From positions 1 through 18,013 of the forward strand of contig JAEDDW010000034.1 in NCBI GenBank assembly GCA_016293645.1: a DNA stretch of 18,013 bases, read 5' to 3'. This DNA is from Treponema sp. (GTDB taxonomy: Bacteria; Spirochaetota; Spirochaetia; Treponematales; Treponemataceae). The notes beneath the pieces were generated by a model. The model saw only the letters and a list, made by a program, of their open reading frames with translations. It was not told the DNA's origin and ran no database searches. Every line of letters starts with the position of its first letter. Within the stretch, counting starts at the first letter, position 1. A program made the position numbers and the translations under genes. This document shows positions 1 through 7,521 of the stretch, piece by piece.

Positions 1-288
1 AACGAACAGATTAAGGCTGACCTTCCAGTCACAATGGAAATCATGAGTCTTGATAAGGCAAAGGCAGAAGGAGCCCGCGCATTGTTCTCAAACAAATACG
101 GTGAAGACGTCAAGGTCTATACAATCGGTACTAAGGACAATTGGTTCAGCAAGGAAGTCTGCGGTGGTCCACATGTTCAGCATACAGCACAGATCGGTGA
201 CTTCAAGATCGAAAAAGAACAGTCATCTTCAGCTGGTGTACGCCGTATCCGTGCAACAATCAGCGGTGGTCTTCCACTGGATAAGTAA
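1..288 (+). CDS. alaS: Alanyl-tRNA synthetase, C-terminal end (partial)
   Basis: This is the last 95 codons of alanyl-tRNA synthetase, which charges tRNA-Ala in the cytoplasm; the gene begins upstream of the window. The reading frame is open from base 1 to the TAA at 286-288. The visible part is the end of the editing (SAD) domain. It contains the EVCGGPHV motif, whose Cys and His form half of the editing-site zinc ligands, then IGDFKIEKEQSSSAGVRRIR, matching the family block with AAGVRRIEA. Most bacterial AlaRS proteins continue for over 150 residues after this block into the C-Ala domain. This one stops about a dozen residues later, as I recall for short spirochaete AlaRS proteins. The family usually has CGGTH; proline replaces threonine here. 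The next gene follows on the same strand after 106 nt. Identification is secure. Confidence 0.95.
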   Translation, partial: NEQIKADLPVTMEIMSLDKAKAEGARALFSNKYGEDVKVYTIGTKDNWFSKEVCGGPHVQHTAQIGDFKIEKEQSSSAGVRRIRATISGGLPLDK

Positions 289-394
289 AAGAAAGACAGG
301 CAACAGGCAGCTGTAACCATTGTGATGACGCCTTGTTTATCTAAAAAGGCATAGGAACTTGGTTTCTGCTTATTGCTACTATCGAGGTGAAATT

Positions 395-1474
395 ATGAAA
401 AAGATTATTTTAAAAGTTCTTTCGGCAGCAATCCTTTCTGCGGCAGTTTTCGCTCAGAATGACATGACTCCCCTTGCTGTTGTCAAATACAATAAATCAG
501 AGACAATTACTTTGAAGCAGCTTAAGACAAGGGCTTTCTTTGTTCAGAAGCAGTATGGAATCGATTCTCTTCCATTGGACCAGAAGCAGGTTCTTCTTGA
601 AAACATGATTTCAGAAAAACTCCTTCTTCAGGCAGCTACAAAGGAAAATGTAACGATTTCTGATTCTCAGGTTGACAATTCCTTCCTTGCTTCTTTCAGC
701 CAGCAGCTTGGAAGGCAGATTACTGAAGCAGAACTTTCAAACTACATAAAGCAGTCTTCCGGCAAAACTCTTGATGAATACATCAAAGAGATGAGCGGCA
801 TGACACTTGCTGAATACAAGGCATACCTCAAGACCCAGCTTGTCATCCAGAATTACGTTTCTATGAAAAAGCAGTCCGAGATCCAGGCTGTCGCAGCTAC
901 AGACAAAGAAATCCGTGATGCCTATGAGCTCAATAAATCAAACTTCAAGTGGGATGACATGATGAGACTTTTCCTTGTCATGGTTCCAAAGGGAGATGAT
1001 GATGTTGCAGCAAAGGCTCTTTGTGAGGACATTCGCAACAAGTACACCAAGGATCCAAAAAAGAGTGTTGAAATTGTAAATTCTCCAGACAACGGAACAA
1101 AATATCAGGCTGGCGAGATTACTGTGGCAAAGACGGTTCAGCAGGCACAGCTTCTCAGATGGCCGGAAGAAAAAATGACTGAACTTTTCTCCCACGCTGA
1201 AAAGTATGTCAGCGATGTTACAAAGACAGCTACAGATTTCCAGTTCTTTGTAGTTCTCAAAAAGTACGACGCCAAGCTTCTGTCGTTGAGCGATGTCGTT
1301 CAGCCGGAAACTACAATCACTGTTTATGACTACATCAAGGGCAACCTTACACAGCAGAAACAGTACACATATTTCAAGAATGCGGCACAGGACATGGGAA
1401 AAGAACTTAATGTTCCTGAGTATGTAGATCGCAAGAAGAAAGATGAAGCTTTGAACAAGCTTCTCAACTGGTAG
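395..1474 (+). CDS. Exported SurA-like periplasmic chaperone / peptidyl-prolyl isomerase-family protein
   Basis: A 359-residue exported protein. The start chosen is ATG 395, preceded by the Shine-Dalgarno GAGGTGA at 384-390. An in-frame TTG at 359 would add 12 residues in front of the signal peptide and is rejected. Residues 1-20 (MKKIILKVLSAAILSAAVFA) are a clear signal peptide with cleavage expected after VFA. Residues from about 45 to 160 resemble the SurA N-terminal chaperone domain: helix-rich, with a segment LLENMISEKLLLQAA and then a long Gln/Ser/Lys-rich part. No complete parvulin active-site signature is obvious, so chaperone activity is more likely than isomerase activity. From memory, the same position in Treponema pallidum holds a gene annotated as a basic membrane protein. 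The likely role is escorting outer-membrane or periplasmic proteins. Family assignment is moderate. Confidence 0.7.
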   Translation: MKKIILKVLSAAILSAAVFAQNDMTPLAVVKYNKSETITLKQLKTRAFFVQKQYGIDSLPLDQKQVLLENMISEKLLLQAATKENVTISDSQVDNSFLASFSQQLGRQITEAELSNYIKQSSGKTLDEYIKEMSGMTLAEYKAYLKTQLVIQNYVSMKKQSEIQAVAATDKEIRDAYELNKSNFKWDDMMRLFLVMVPKGDDDVAAKALCEDIRNKYTKDPKKSVEIVNSPDNGTKYQAGEITVAKTVQQAQLLRWPEEKMTELFSHAEKYVSDVTKTATDFQFFVVLKKYDAKLLSLSDVVQPETTITVYDYIKGNLTQQKQYTYFKNAAQDMGKELNVPEYVDRKKKDEALNKLLNW

Positions 1475-1488
1475 GAAAGAGGTTATCC

Positions 1489-1953
1489 GTGTCACGACGA
1501 AACGGCAGAATTTTAGCAGTCCAGGCATTGTACTCCTATGATGTGGGTAAAATGCCTTTGGATGAATTGTTGAAGCTTAACTGGAATCAGAACGAAGCTG
1601 ATGAAACTGTTCCTGAGGCATTGAAAATCGAAGAAAGTGTATCCGAGGGTTCTAAATCGGAAGAGGCAGATTTTGCCCGCCTTCTCATCTCGGGAACCAT
1701 CAACCACATTGATGAGATTGACGGAAAAATCAAGTCTCATCTTTCCGCAGGTTGGGATTTTGACAGACTGAACAAGGTGACTCTTGCAGTTCTTAGAATA
1801 AGCGTTTTTGCAATACTTTATCAGAAGGATCTTAATCCTACAATCGTAATTGATGAGGCAATTGGAATTTCAAAGGATTTTGGAACAGACGATTCGTTCA
1901 AATTCATCAATGCGATTCTTGATACAATCCGTAAGGAAGAAGAGAAGGCGTGA
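1489..1953 (+). CDS. nusB: Transcription antitermination factor NusB
   Basis: A 154-residue cytoplasmic protein. NusB pairs with NusE (S10) on boxA RNA to prevent premature termination in rRNA operons. The start is GTG 1489, 14 nt after the previous stop, with AGAGG at 1478-1482 as ribosome binding site. The N-terminus has the usual arginine-rich opening followed by LAVQALYSYDVG, and the C-terminal half has the family's helical core: LNKVTLAVLRISVFAILY, then PTIVIDEAIGISKDFG, then FINAILDTI. An acidic stretch (about residues 35-60, Glu/Ser-rich) is inserted after the first helix and makes it slightly longer than the E. coli protein (139 residues). Its stop codon overlaps the GTG start of the next gene by 4 nt, so the two are probably translationally coupled. 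Confidence 0.92.
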   Translation: MSRRNGRILAVQALYSYDVGKMPLDELLKLNWNQNEADETVPEALKIEESVSEGSKSEEADFARLLISGTINHIDEIDGKIKSHLSAGWDFDRLNKVTLAVLRISVFAILYQKDLNPTIVIDEAIGISKDFGTDDSFKFINAILDTIRKEEEKA

Positions 1954-3839
1954 AAAAGAAGTGTCTGGGCATGGCAGGTGTGATATTTGCACTGCTGCTG
2001 TGCTTTGTGTCATGTTCTTCTCATTCCGAGGGTTCTTCTTTTACATCCCGGCTTGATGCAATCGATGTCTTTATTTCACAGAATTCTCCTGAAAGTGCGA
2101 TCAAGGCATTGAAAAAGCTTGAAAAAAAAGCATACAGTTCCTACGAGCGGCTTGGAATCTACAAACGCTATATTCTTCTTGGCGAAAAAAAGGTCGCTGA
2201 AAAAGTTCTTGTGAAAGGACTTAAAAAGCTTTCCGGCAATCCTGAACTTTCCGCAGTCTATGGAAATTTTCTTTTGAGGGAAGGCAGGCTGGAAGAGGCT
2301 TTTTCCGTATCCCAGTGCCTTGAGAACAGCGACTATTCTTCAATCTATGCGGAATGTGTTCTCAGAAAGGCTCTTGTGTCCCTTGATTCAAAGGGCGAGG
2401 TTCTTGAGGAGGCATTTTCTCCAATTAAAAAGAAATCAAAGCGAAAGATGAAGGCAAGCGAATTTCTGCCGGCAAAAACTCCGGAAGAAATAAAACTTGT
2501 TTTCTGCAGCGATAAATTCGTTCCAATCTATATTGGAGCCTACAAAGGATCCGGGGACAGCAGGTGGATATATAATGCAGCTTCTGTTCTCATGAGAACC
2601 GGTGACTACAGGGCTGCCGCTGAACTTTATCCACAGAAAATAACCACGTATAGGGAAAGCCTTTTCTGGGGCACTGTTTTTTTTGATGCCGGACTTTATG
2701 CGCAGAGTCTTTCTGCCCTCGAGGCCAGTGATCATCTGGCTGCCCTTGATGGTAAGGGTGATTTTTCAAGCGACATATATGCGCAGATTCTTGCTCTTGA
2801 ATCTGATTGCTGCTATGTTGAGGATGATGATGAGCGCAGCGAAGAGTTGAGGCAGAAACTGTGTTCAATGGAGGGCGGAAGATTCGTCACGCCGTTGACA
2901 CTGATAAATACAGCCATGTATTCAAAAAGACATGAGGATTTTGAAGGTCATTATGCTTCGATGGAAGATCTTGTTGACCGTTTCCCGGAATATATTCCAG
3001 GTATCTATGGTTATGGACAGCTTGCCGTCGATCAGCTCAAAAGGCCGAAGGAAGATTTTTATTCCCTCCAGTTAAGGAAAGCAGGCCTTAAGACATTGGA
3101 AATGGAAAAGCGTGACAGGATTCCTACGGTTACCGTGGAAGATGTCTATGGAAAAATAGACCTTGTTGAAGGTTCCGAAAAGATCCCAAAGCTTATTGTC
3201 CTGAAGGATATCCTGGACCACGAGAAACACAAGGCTGACAAAACTCATAAATCGGAATCCGATGTCTGGAAGATTCTTGAGAAAAGCGAATCGGAAAACA
3301 ACTATCCTTCTGAGATAGTTCATTATGCGGTTTCCTATTTTGTGGAATCCAAGATGCCTAAGGAAGCTCAGGGAATTTTTGAAGGCTACATGCGCCGTAA
3401 ATATGACTTTGACATTCTGAAGGATCCTTCCGTGCTGGAACTTTGGGAATGCGAGTATGCCGCCTGGTTTGCATGTACTGACGGTGATTTTGCAAGAGGT
3501 ATTGAACTTTACCGTTTTATCGCTGACAGATATGGTCAGAGATTGCCGGCCCTCAACAGCTGGGCAAGCAACAGCAGTGTGGTGAATACCTTTGTCAATC
3601 TTGCCGTAATCTACGAAAGTACTGATTATCTTGAGGAAGCTCTTGAAATGCTTACCATGGCTACGGCAAGGACTGTAGAGGGAAAGGAAAAATCCGAGAT
3701 CTTGTTCCGTATGGCTGAATTGAGCTGGAATACCGGTGACAGCAGAAGCGCGGCAAGGTCGTTGAAGTATGCACTTTCTCTCGATAACAGCAATAACAAG
3801 GCAAGGCTTCTTCTGAAAAAAATCAAGGCTGAAAAATAG
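1950..3839 (+). CDS. Large TPR-type lipoprotein, function unknown
   Basis: A 629-residue lipoprotein. The GTG start at 1950 overlaps the nusB stop (GTGA), which suggests coupled translation. Residues 1-22 form a lipoprotein signal: three lysines, a hydrophobic core, then FVSC with Cys22 as the expected lipidated residue, followed by Ser-rich sequence. The mature protein is built of helical hairpins. TPR-like units are best seen near the N-terminus (about 38-110, AIKALKKLEKKAYSSYERL and LEEAFSVSQCLE) and near the C-terminus (about 555-625, VNLAVIYESTDYLEEALEML and then MAELSWNTGDSRSAARSL). Such proteins usually act as scaffolds on the periplasmic face of a membrane; no enzymatic motif is visible. 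It is probably co-transcribed with nusB and the SurA-like gene. The lipoprotein and TPR calls are fairly sure; the function is unknown. Confidence 0.75.
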   Translation: MKKKCLGMAGVIFALLLCFVSCSSHSEGSSFTSRLDAIDVFISQNSPESAIKALKKLEKKAYSSYERLGIYKRYILLGEKKVAEKVLVKGLKKLSGNPELSAVYGNFLLREGRLEEAFSVSQCLENSDYSSIYAECVLRKALVSLDSKGEVLEEAFSPIKKKSKRKMKASEFLPAKTPEEIKLVFCSDKFVPIYIGAYKGSGDSRWIYNAASVLMRTGDYRAAAELYPQKITTYRESLFWGTVFFDAGLYAQSLSALEASDHLAALDGKGDFSSDIYAQILALESDCCYVEDDDERSEELRQKLCSMEGGRFVTPLTLINTAMYSKRHEDFEGHYASMEDLVDRFPEYIPGIYGYGQLAVDQLKRPKEDFYSLQLRKAGLKTLEMEKRDRIPTVTVEDVYGKIDLVEGSEKIPKLIVLKDILDHEKHKADKTHKSESDVWKILEKSESENNYPSEIVHYAVSYFVESKMPKEAQGIFEGYMRRKYDFDILKDPSVLELWECEYAAWFACTDGDFARGIELYRFIADRYGQRLPALNSWASNSSVVNTFVNLAVIYESTDYLEEALEMLTMATARTVEGKEKSEILFRMAELSWNTGDSRSAARSLKYALSLDNSNNKARLLLKKIKAEK

Positions 3840-3849
3840 CCTTGAAAAT

Positions 3850-3878
3850 TTGACTTTAATTAAAAAAATTTGTAAATT
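3850..3878 (+). promoter_or_regulatory. Putative sigma-70-type promoter of groES
   Basis: TTGACT at 3850-3855 (5 of 6 to the -35 consensus) and TAAATT at 3873-3878 (4 of 6 to the -10 consensus) are separated by 17 nt. Transcription would start near 3885, inside the palindrome at 3882-3900. No CIRCE element (TTAGCACTC...GAGTGCTAA) is present. The -10 is imperfect, so confidence is moderate. Confidence 0.5.
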
Positions 3879-3881
3879 TAC

Positions 3882-3900
3882 ATTATTATCAGATAATAAT
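3882..3900. promoter_or_regulatory. Perfect 19-nt palindrome, possible operator in front of groES
   Basis: ATTATTATC, a single central A, and GATAATAAT form a perfect inverted repeat with 9-bp arms. It lies just downstream of the putative -10 box, covers the expected transcription start and ends 2 nt before the groES ribosome binding site (GGAGG, 3903-3907). A repressor bound there would block initiation or clearance. The sequence is very AT-rich, so chance cannot be excluded, but the position is what an operator would have. Confidence 0.45.
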
Positions 3901-3913
3901 ATGGAGGAAATAA

Positions 3914-4186
3914 ATGAATATCAAACCATTGGCAGACAGAGTTCTCGTAAAGCAGGCTGCAGCAGAAACAAAAACTGCAGGCGGACTTATCATTCCTGAA
4001 ACAGCACAGGAAAAGACACAGCAGGCTGAAGTTGTAGCTGTAGGACCAGGAACAGAAAAGGAAAAAATCACTGTAAAACCTGGCGACAAGATTCTTTATG
4101 ACAAGTACGCTGGAACAACAATCAAGATGGATGGAGAAGATTATCTCATCCTCAAGAACTGTGACATTATTGCCATTGTTGAATAA
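3914..4186 (+). CDS. groES: Co-chaperonin GroES (Hsp10)
   Basis: A 90-residue cytoplasmic co-chaperonin that caps the GroEL ring during protein folding. The start ATG 3914 follows GGAGG at 3903-3907. Family landmarks: IKPLADRVLVKQ at the N-terminus, the mobile loop ETKTAGGLIIPETAQEKT that binds GroEL, then VVAVGPG, GDKILYDKYAG and the C-terminal EDYLILKNCDIIAIVE. Length is normal. groEL does not follow: the gene ends in a strong terminator and the next gene is a sigma factor. Separate groES and groEL loci are, as I recall, usual in Treponema. It has its own promoter and a palindromic possible operator, so it is probably regulated independently of the upstream genes. Confidence 0.97.
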   Translation: MNIKPLADRVLVKQAAAETKTAGGLIIPETAQEKTQQAEVVAVGPGTEKEKITVKPGDKILYDKYAGTTIKMDGEDYLILKNCDIIAIVE

Positions 4187-4234
4187 TGGAGGACAATTGG
4201 TGTGTCTTTTTGACGCATTTTTAGTCTGAATATG

Positions 4235-4272
4235 GGCCGTCGTGTCAAAATGACACGGCGGTCGTTTTTTTT
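4235..4272 (+). terminator. Intrinsic terminator of groES
   Basis: A 13-bp stem (4235-4247 with 4251-4263, including two G-T wobble pairs) closes an AAA loop and is followed, after one G, by eight Ts at 4265-4272. The stem sequence contains CGTGTCA and TGACACG. It lies 49 nt after the groES stop. This is a textbook Rho-independent terminator and isolates groES from the sigma-factor gene. Confidence 0.9.
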
Positions 4273-4283
4273 ACCGGTACTTT

Positions 4284-4309
4284 CTGGAAAAAAAAGAAAA
4301 AAAATCCAG
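4284..4309. other. Symmetric A-tract (A8-G-A8) flanked by CTGGA/TCCAG
   Basis: Eight As, one G and eight As (4288-4304) sit between the inverted arms CTGGA and TCCAG. A second tract, AAATTTTTT, lies at 4318-4326. Such tracts bend DNA. They lie about 35-80 bp upstream of the sigma-54-like promoter, where looping between an activator and the promoter would be helped by curvature. The bending role is inference only. Confidence 0.4.
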
Positions 4310-4361
4310 TTAAGGTGAAATTTTTTCCATGTGAGTGAAAATAATTTCTTTATACGTTAGT

Positions 4362-4377
4362 TGGCATGGTTTATGCA
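4362..4377 (+). promoter_or_regulatory. Near-perfect sigma-54 (-24/-12) promoter for the sigma-factor gene
   Basis: TGGCATGGTTTATGCA matches the RpoN consensus TGGCAYRNNNNTTGCW at every specified position except one (A for the first T of TTGC). The invariant GG (4363-4364) and GC (4375-4376) have the correct 12-nt register. Predicted transcription start is about 4388, giving a 30-nt leader that includes the GGAGGA ribosome binding site at 4411-4416. No comparably good sigma-70 promoter with normal spacing was found between the groES terminator and this gene. Confidence 0.6.
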
Positions 4378-4420
4378 TATATTTCTATGACAGATCTTGC
4401 CGAAAGGCGTGGAGGAAATT

Positions 4421-5272
4421 ATGAAGAATAGTTCAATTTTGGATGATGTTGTAAGAATGCACCTTAATGAAGTAAAGAGATATCCTCTCCTTACTCCGGA
4501 ACAGGAAACCATAGTTGCTGAAAAAGCACTCAAGGGCGACAGGAAGGCCCGTGAACTTATCCTTACTTCCAACATGAGATTTGTCATAAAAGTGGCAGCC
4601 GCATACCGCAATCGTGGGCTTGATTTTGAGGATCTGATCAGTGAAGGTTACATCGGACTCATGAAGGCTCTTGATCACTTTGACGTCTCAAAGGGCTATC
4701 ATTTCATTTCCTATGCAGTGTGGTGGATCAGACAGAGCATCCTCAAGGCTATACTTGATACAGGACGTGCCATTCGCCTTCCGGTAAATAAGGAAGCACA
4801 GCTTCGCGATATAAAGAAAACTCTCCATGAGGTATCTTCGGATGAAAGAAAATCAGAAGAGGAAGAACTTGAGCAGGTTGCTTCGATTCTTGGAATGACA
4901 AAGTTTCATGTACGTGAAATGCTCAATATCTCACGCGAAATGAAAAGACTTGATACTCCTCTTACTTCGGACTCAGAGCTGACTATCATGGATACACTTG
5001 CTTCTGAATTCAAGACTCCTGAGGAAAATGCAGTTGAACAGTCCATGAAGGATGAGCTCAATGCCCAGCTTCTTAAAATGGATTCAAAGTCGGCTCAGGT
5101 AATTGCAATGCGTTATGGACTTAATGGGTATGGAGAAAGAACTCTTAAGGAAGTAGGTGAGAGAATGAATCTTTCAAGGGAAAGAGTCCGTCAGATTGAG
5201 AAAAAGGCTCTGCTTACCTTGCGTGAAAGCAACGGAATTGATTCCGCTCTCCATGAATACATCACCGCTTGA
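4421..5272 (+). CDS. Short sigma-70-family RNA polymerase sigma factor
   Basis: A 283-residue sigma factor that directs RNA polymerase to promoters. The start ATG 4421 has GGAGGA 4 nt upstream; an in-frame TTG at 4397 lies before the ribosome binding site and is rejected. Domains: region 1.2 (about 5-30, HLNEVKRYPLLTPEQE), region 2 (about 48-115, with NMRFVIKVAAAYRNRGLDFE, then DLISEGYIGLMKALDHFD and YAVWWIRQSI for -10 recognition and melting), region 3 (about 118-175) and region 4.2 helix-turn-helix (241-264, TLKEVGERMNLSRERVRQIE) for the -35 element. Region 1.1 and the long non-conserved insert of the primary RpoD are absent. It therefore looks like a group 2 sigma or a compact RpoD of the Bacteroidetes type. 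From memory Treponema has a separate long rpoD, which favours an alternative sigma. The sigma-54-like promoter upstream suggests an RpoN-controlled cascade. Confidence 0.88.
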   Translation: MKNSSILDDVVRMHLNEVKRYPLLTPEQETIVAEKALKGDRKARELILTSNMRFVIKVAAAYRNRGLDFEDLISEGYIGLMKALDHFDVSKGYHFISYAVWWIRQSILKAILDTGRAIRLPVNKEAQLRDIKKTLHEVSSDERKSEEEELEQVASILGMTKFHVREMLNISREMKRLDTPLTSDSELTIMDTLASEFKTPEENAVEQSMKDELNAQLLKMDSKSAQVIAMRYGLNGYGERTLKEVGERMNLSRERVRQIEKKALLTLRESNGIDSALHEYITA

Positions 5273-5292
5273 TTTGTGCCGATGGGGTTCAT

Positions 5293-7518
5293 TCATTCTT
5301 TCAGATAATTGAAAGCGTCATAGCGTGCAATTTTCAGTATCTCCTTGTCTCTGGCAAGATCCGCGATGGCAAGTGATAGATAACCAGATTGTGAGGTTCC
5401 GGAAATTTCTCCGGGACCTCTTAGTTTTAAATCCTGTTCTGCGATATAAAAGCCATCGTTGCTTTCATGGAGCGCCTTGAGCCTTGCTTTTCCTTCTTCC
5501 GTAATGTTTTTTCCGTATATAAGGAAGCAGTATGACTGCAAGCTGGAACGGCCTACACGTCCTCTAAGCTGATGGAGTTCAGCAAGACCAAAACGGTCCG
5601 CGTGCTCGATGGCGATGCATGTTGCATTTCCAACATCGACACCAACTTCAACAACCGTGGTGGCTACAAGAATCTGTATTTTGCCTTCACTGAATTCCTC
5701 AAGAATTTTTTTCTGTTCATCCTCAGGAACTTTCCCATGAATGAGTGCACATCTTGTTTCCGGATAGACTTTTTTTGAAAGAAATTCGTACATTTCTTCA
5801 GCAGACTTCAGTGACCTGTCATCTCTTTCTTCATCTTCACCGATTCTAGGATAGACAAAGTATGCCTGGTGTCCGGCGTTTATTTCTTTCCGTACGGCCT
5901 CATAGACATTTCTTTCATTTCCCATGACGGTAAGCAGTGTCTTTACAGGCTTTCTTCCTGCCGGCATTGATTTGATTACGCTGACATCAAGATCACCGAA
6001 AGCTGTAAGGGCAAGTGTCTGGGGAATAGGTGTTGCGCTCATCATCAGGACGTCAGGAGTATGTGCCCTTGATCCAAAAGTTACCCTTCCTTTGTCGATG
6101 ATGCTTTCCCTCTGGGCGACACCAAACCGATGCTGCTCGTCTATTATCGCAAGCTGGAGTTTTTTGTACTGCACGTTGCGGCTGAACAGGGCATGGGTTC
6201 CGATTACAAGGTCAATGGTGCCGTCTCGTAAAGCATTGACCAGATTCTCACGGCCTGCGGATTTAAGGTTGCCTGTAAGAAATGCGGTATGGACATTGAG
6301 TGCATCAAGAAGTCTTGCGGCGTTTTCTGCATGCTGTCTTGCAAGAAGTTCTGTAGGAGCAAGGACTGCACATTGTCCGCCGTAGTCTACCGTTCTGATG
6401 ACAGCAAAAAAAGAAACAAGGGTTTTACCGGAACCTACATCCCCCTGGAGAAGACGCTGCATGCTGAAAGGTGGTCTTGATCTTTCTGTGCCGGTCCCAT
6501 CCATCTGGCTGTTCAGCATCGTGTTGAACTCACTCTGGCTTCTGTCTATGTCGGCGTTGATGTCCATTATGGACTGCATCTGATCTTCCGTAAGTTCAAA
6601 TTCCAGGCGCTGTACCAGCTGTTTCTGTCTTGGTGAAAGAGTTGCCATGAAACGATCTTTCAATTGCTCCAGATGTTCCTTTGATGTGTCCGGGGTTTCA
6701 AATAAAGGTGCGGCGCTTCTTATCGCGGATGGATCGCCGGCTGCATTTTCAAAAACTGCGGTTTCTGTAAAGTCCGGGAGCCGGCCTCTGTGTTCCAATG
6801 CACGCTGAGCCATCTTGCTTTCAAACTGAAACAATTCCTCGTATATGAGTGTACGCCTGGCTTCTTCTACCTGCTGCATGTTCTGTGGCATATGGATCTG
6901 CATAAGTGCCGAACTTTTGGAAAGAAGTTTTCTTTCCTGCATGATGTTCTGTGGCAGTTCATCGGAAATTGATTTGCCGTAGGTTTTGATTGCTGATGCT
7001 ATGGTCTTTCTGTAGTTCTTCTGGGAGAGACCTTCAGTCAAGGGGTACACTGGATTGAGTGCGCTGTCTGGAACAGGAGTGCCAAGGTAGTCCTGAAGAT
7101 CTCCGTCATAGGAAAGACGTTCTGCTTCAAAGGCTGTCGACTGCAATTCATTGTATTTGATTTCAAAATGACCGGTCACGGAAATTATTGATCCAACGGG
7201 AAGTGATTTTTCAAGGAATGCCCGGTTGAAGGCAACAAGCCATGCGTCTGCAGTTCCGTCGGTGATTCCAAGCTTAAGGGTCTTCATGCGGCCATAGCCA
7301 AACCAGGAATGCGACGTGACTTTGCAAACAGTGTGGACTTTAGTTCCGTGTGAAAATTCTGCAAGTGAAATTCTTTTTGTCCTGTCATCATAGTCACGGG
7401 GGTAAACTGAAAGCAGATCAGCTACGGTAAAAATGTTGAGTTTTGCAAATTGCTTTGCCGTTGCAGGACCAACACCTGCAAGGGATTCAACGGTTCCGTT
7501 CAGTTCTTTCAGGAGCAT
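5293..7518 (-). CDS. recG: ATP-dependent DNA helicase RecG
   Basis: A 741-residue helicase that remodels stalled replication forks and Holliday junctions. The order is typical: an N-terminal wedge region with VGPATAKQFAKLNIFTVADLL (about 16-36), an OB fold (about 60-125), then the motor domains. These contain Walker A GDVGSGKT (359-366), DEQH (460-463), SATPIPQTLAL (494-504), VATTVVEVGVDV (618-629) and QLRGRVGRS (650-658). After the Q-motif-like FELTEDQ there is an insert of about 25 residues (326-351, Ser/Asn/Gly-rich), which partly explains why it is longer than E. coli RecG (693). The ATG lies 3 nt after the yggT stop with no Shine-Dalgarno, so translation probably depends on ribosomes finishing yggT. 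It ends 20 nt from the convergent sigma-factor gene with no terminator seen between them. Confidence 0.97.
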   Translation of the reverse strand: MLLKELNGTVESLAGVGPATAKQFAKLNIFTVADLLSVYPRDYDDRTKRISLAEFSHGTKVHTVCKVTSHSWFGYGRMKTLKLGITDGTADAWLVAFNRAFLEKSLPVGSIISVTGHFEIKYNELQSTAFEAERLSYDGDLQDYLGTPVPDSALNPVYPLTEGLSQKNYRKTIASAIKTYGKSISDELPQNIMQERKLLSKSSALMQIHMPQNMQQVEEARRTLIYEELFQFESKMAQRALEHRGRLPDFTETAVFENAAGDPSAIRSAAPLFETPDTSKEHLEQLKDRFMATLSPRQKQLVQRLEFELTEDQMQSIMDINADIDRSQSEFNTMLNSQMDGTGTERSRPPFSMQRLLQGDVGSGKTLVSFFAVIRTVDYGGQCAVLAPTELLARQHAENAARLLDALNVHTAFLTGNLKSAGRENLVNALRDGTIDLVIGTHALFSRNVQYKKLQLAIIDEQHRFGVAQRESIIDKGRVTFGSRAHTPDVLMMSATPIPQTLALTAFGDLDVSVIKSMPAGRKPVKTLLTVMGNERNVYEAVRKEINAGHQAYFVYPRIGEDEERDDRSLKSAEEMYEFLSKKVYPETRCALIHGKVPEDEQKKILEEFSEGKIQILVATTVVEVGVDVGNATCIAIEHADRFGLAELHQLRGRVGRSSLQSYCFLIYGKNITEEGKARLKALHESNDGFYIAEQDLKLRGPGEISGTSQSGYLSLAIADLARDKEILKIARYDAFNYLKE

Positions 7519-7521
7519 AGG

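Noticed and set aside
359..394. Upstream TTG start for the SurA-like protein
   Set aside because: The extension precedes a normal signal peptide and the Shine-Dalgarno at 384-390 serves ATG 395.
289..394. Terminator between alaS and the SurA-like gene
   Set aside because: GCCTT (330-334) and AAGGC (346-350) can pair, but the stem is short, the loop long and no T-run follows.
938..1528. A 196-codon minus-strand frame across the SurA-like gene and nusB start
   Set aside because: It lies opposite two supported genes and its translation shows no coherent domain or start signal.
3841..3913. CIRCE/HrcA operator before groES
   Set aside because: No TTAGCACTC or GAGTGCTAA arm is present; the palindrome found has a different sequence and a 1-nt centre instead of 9.
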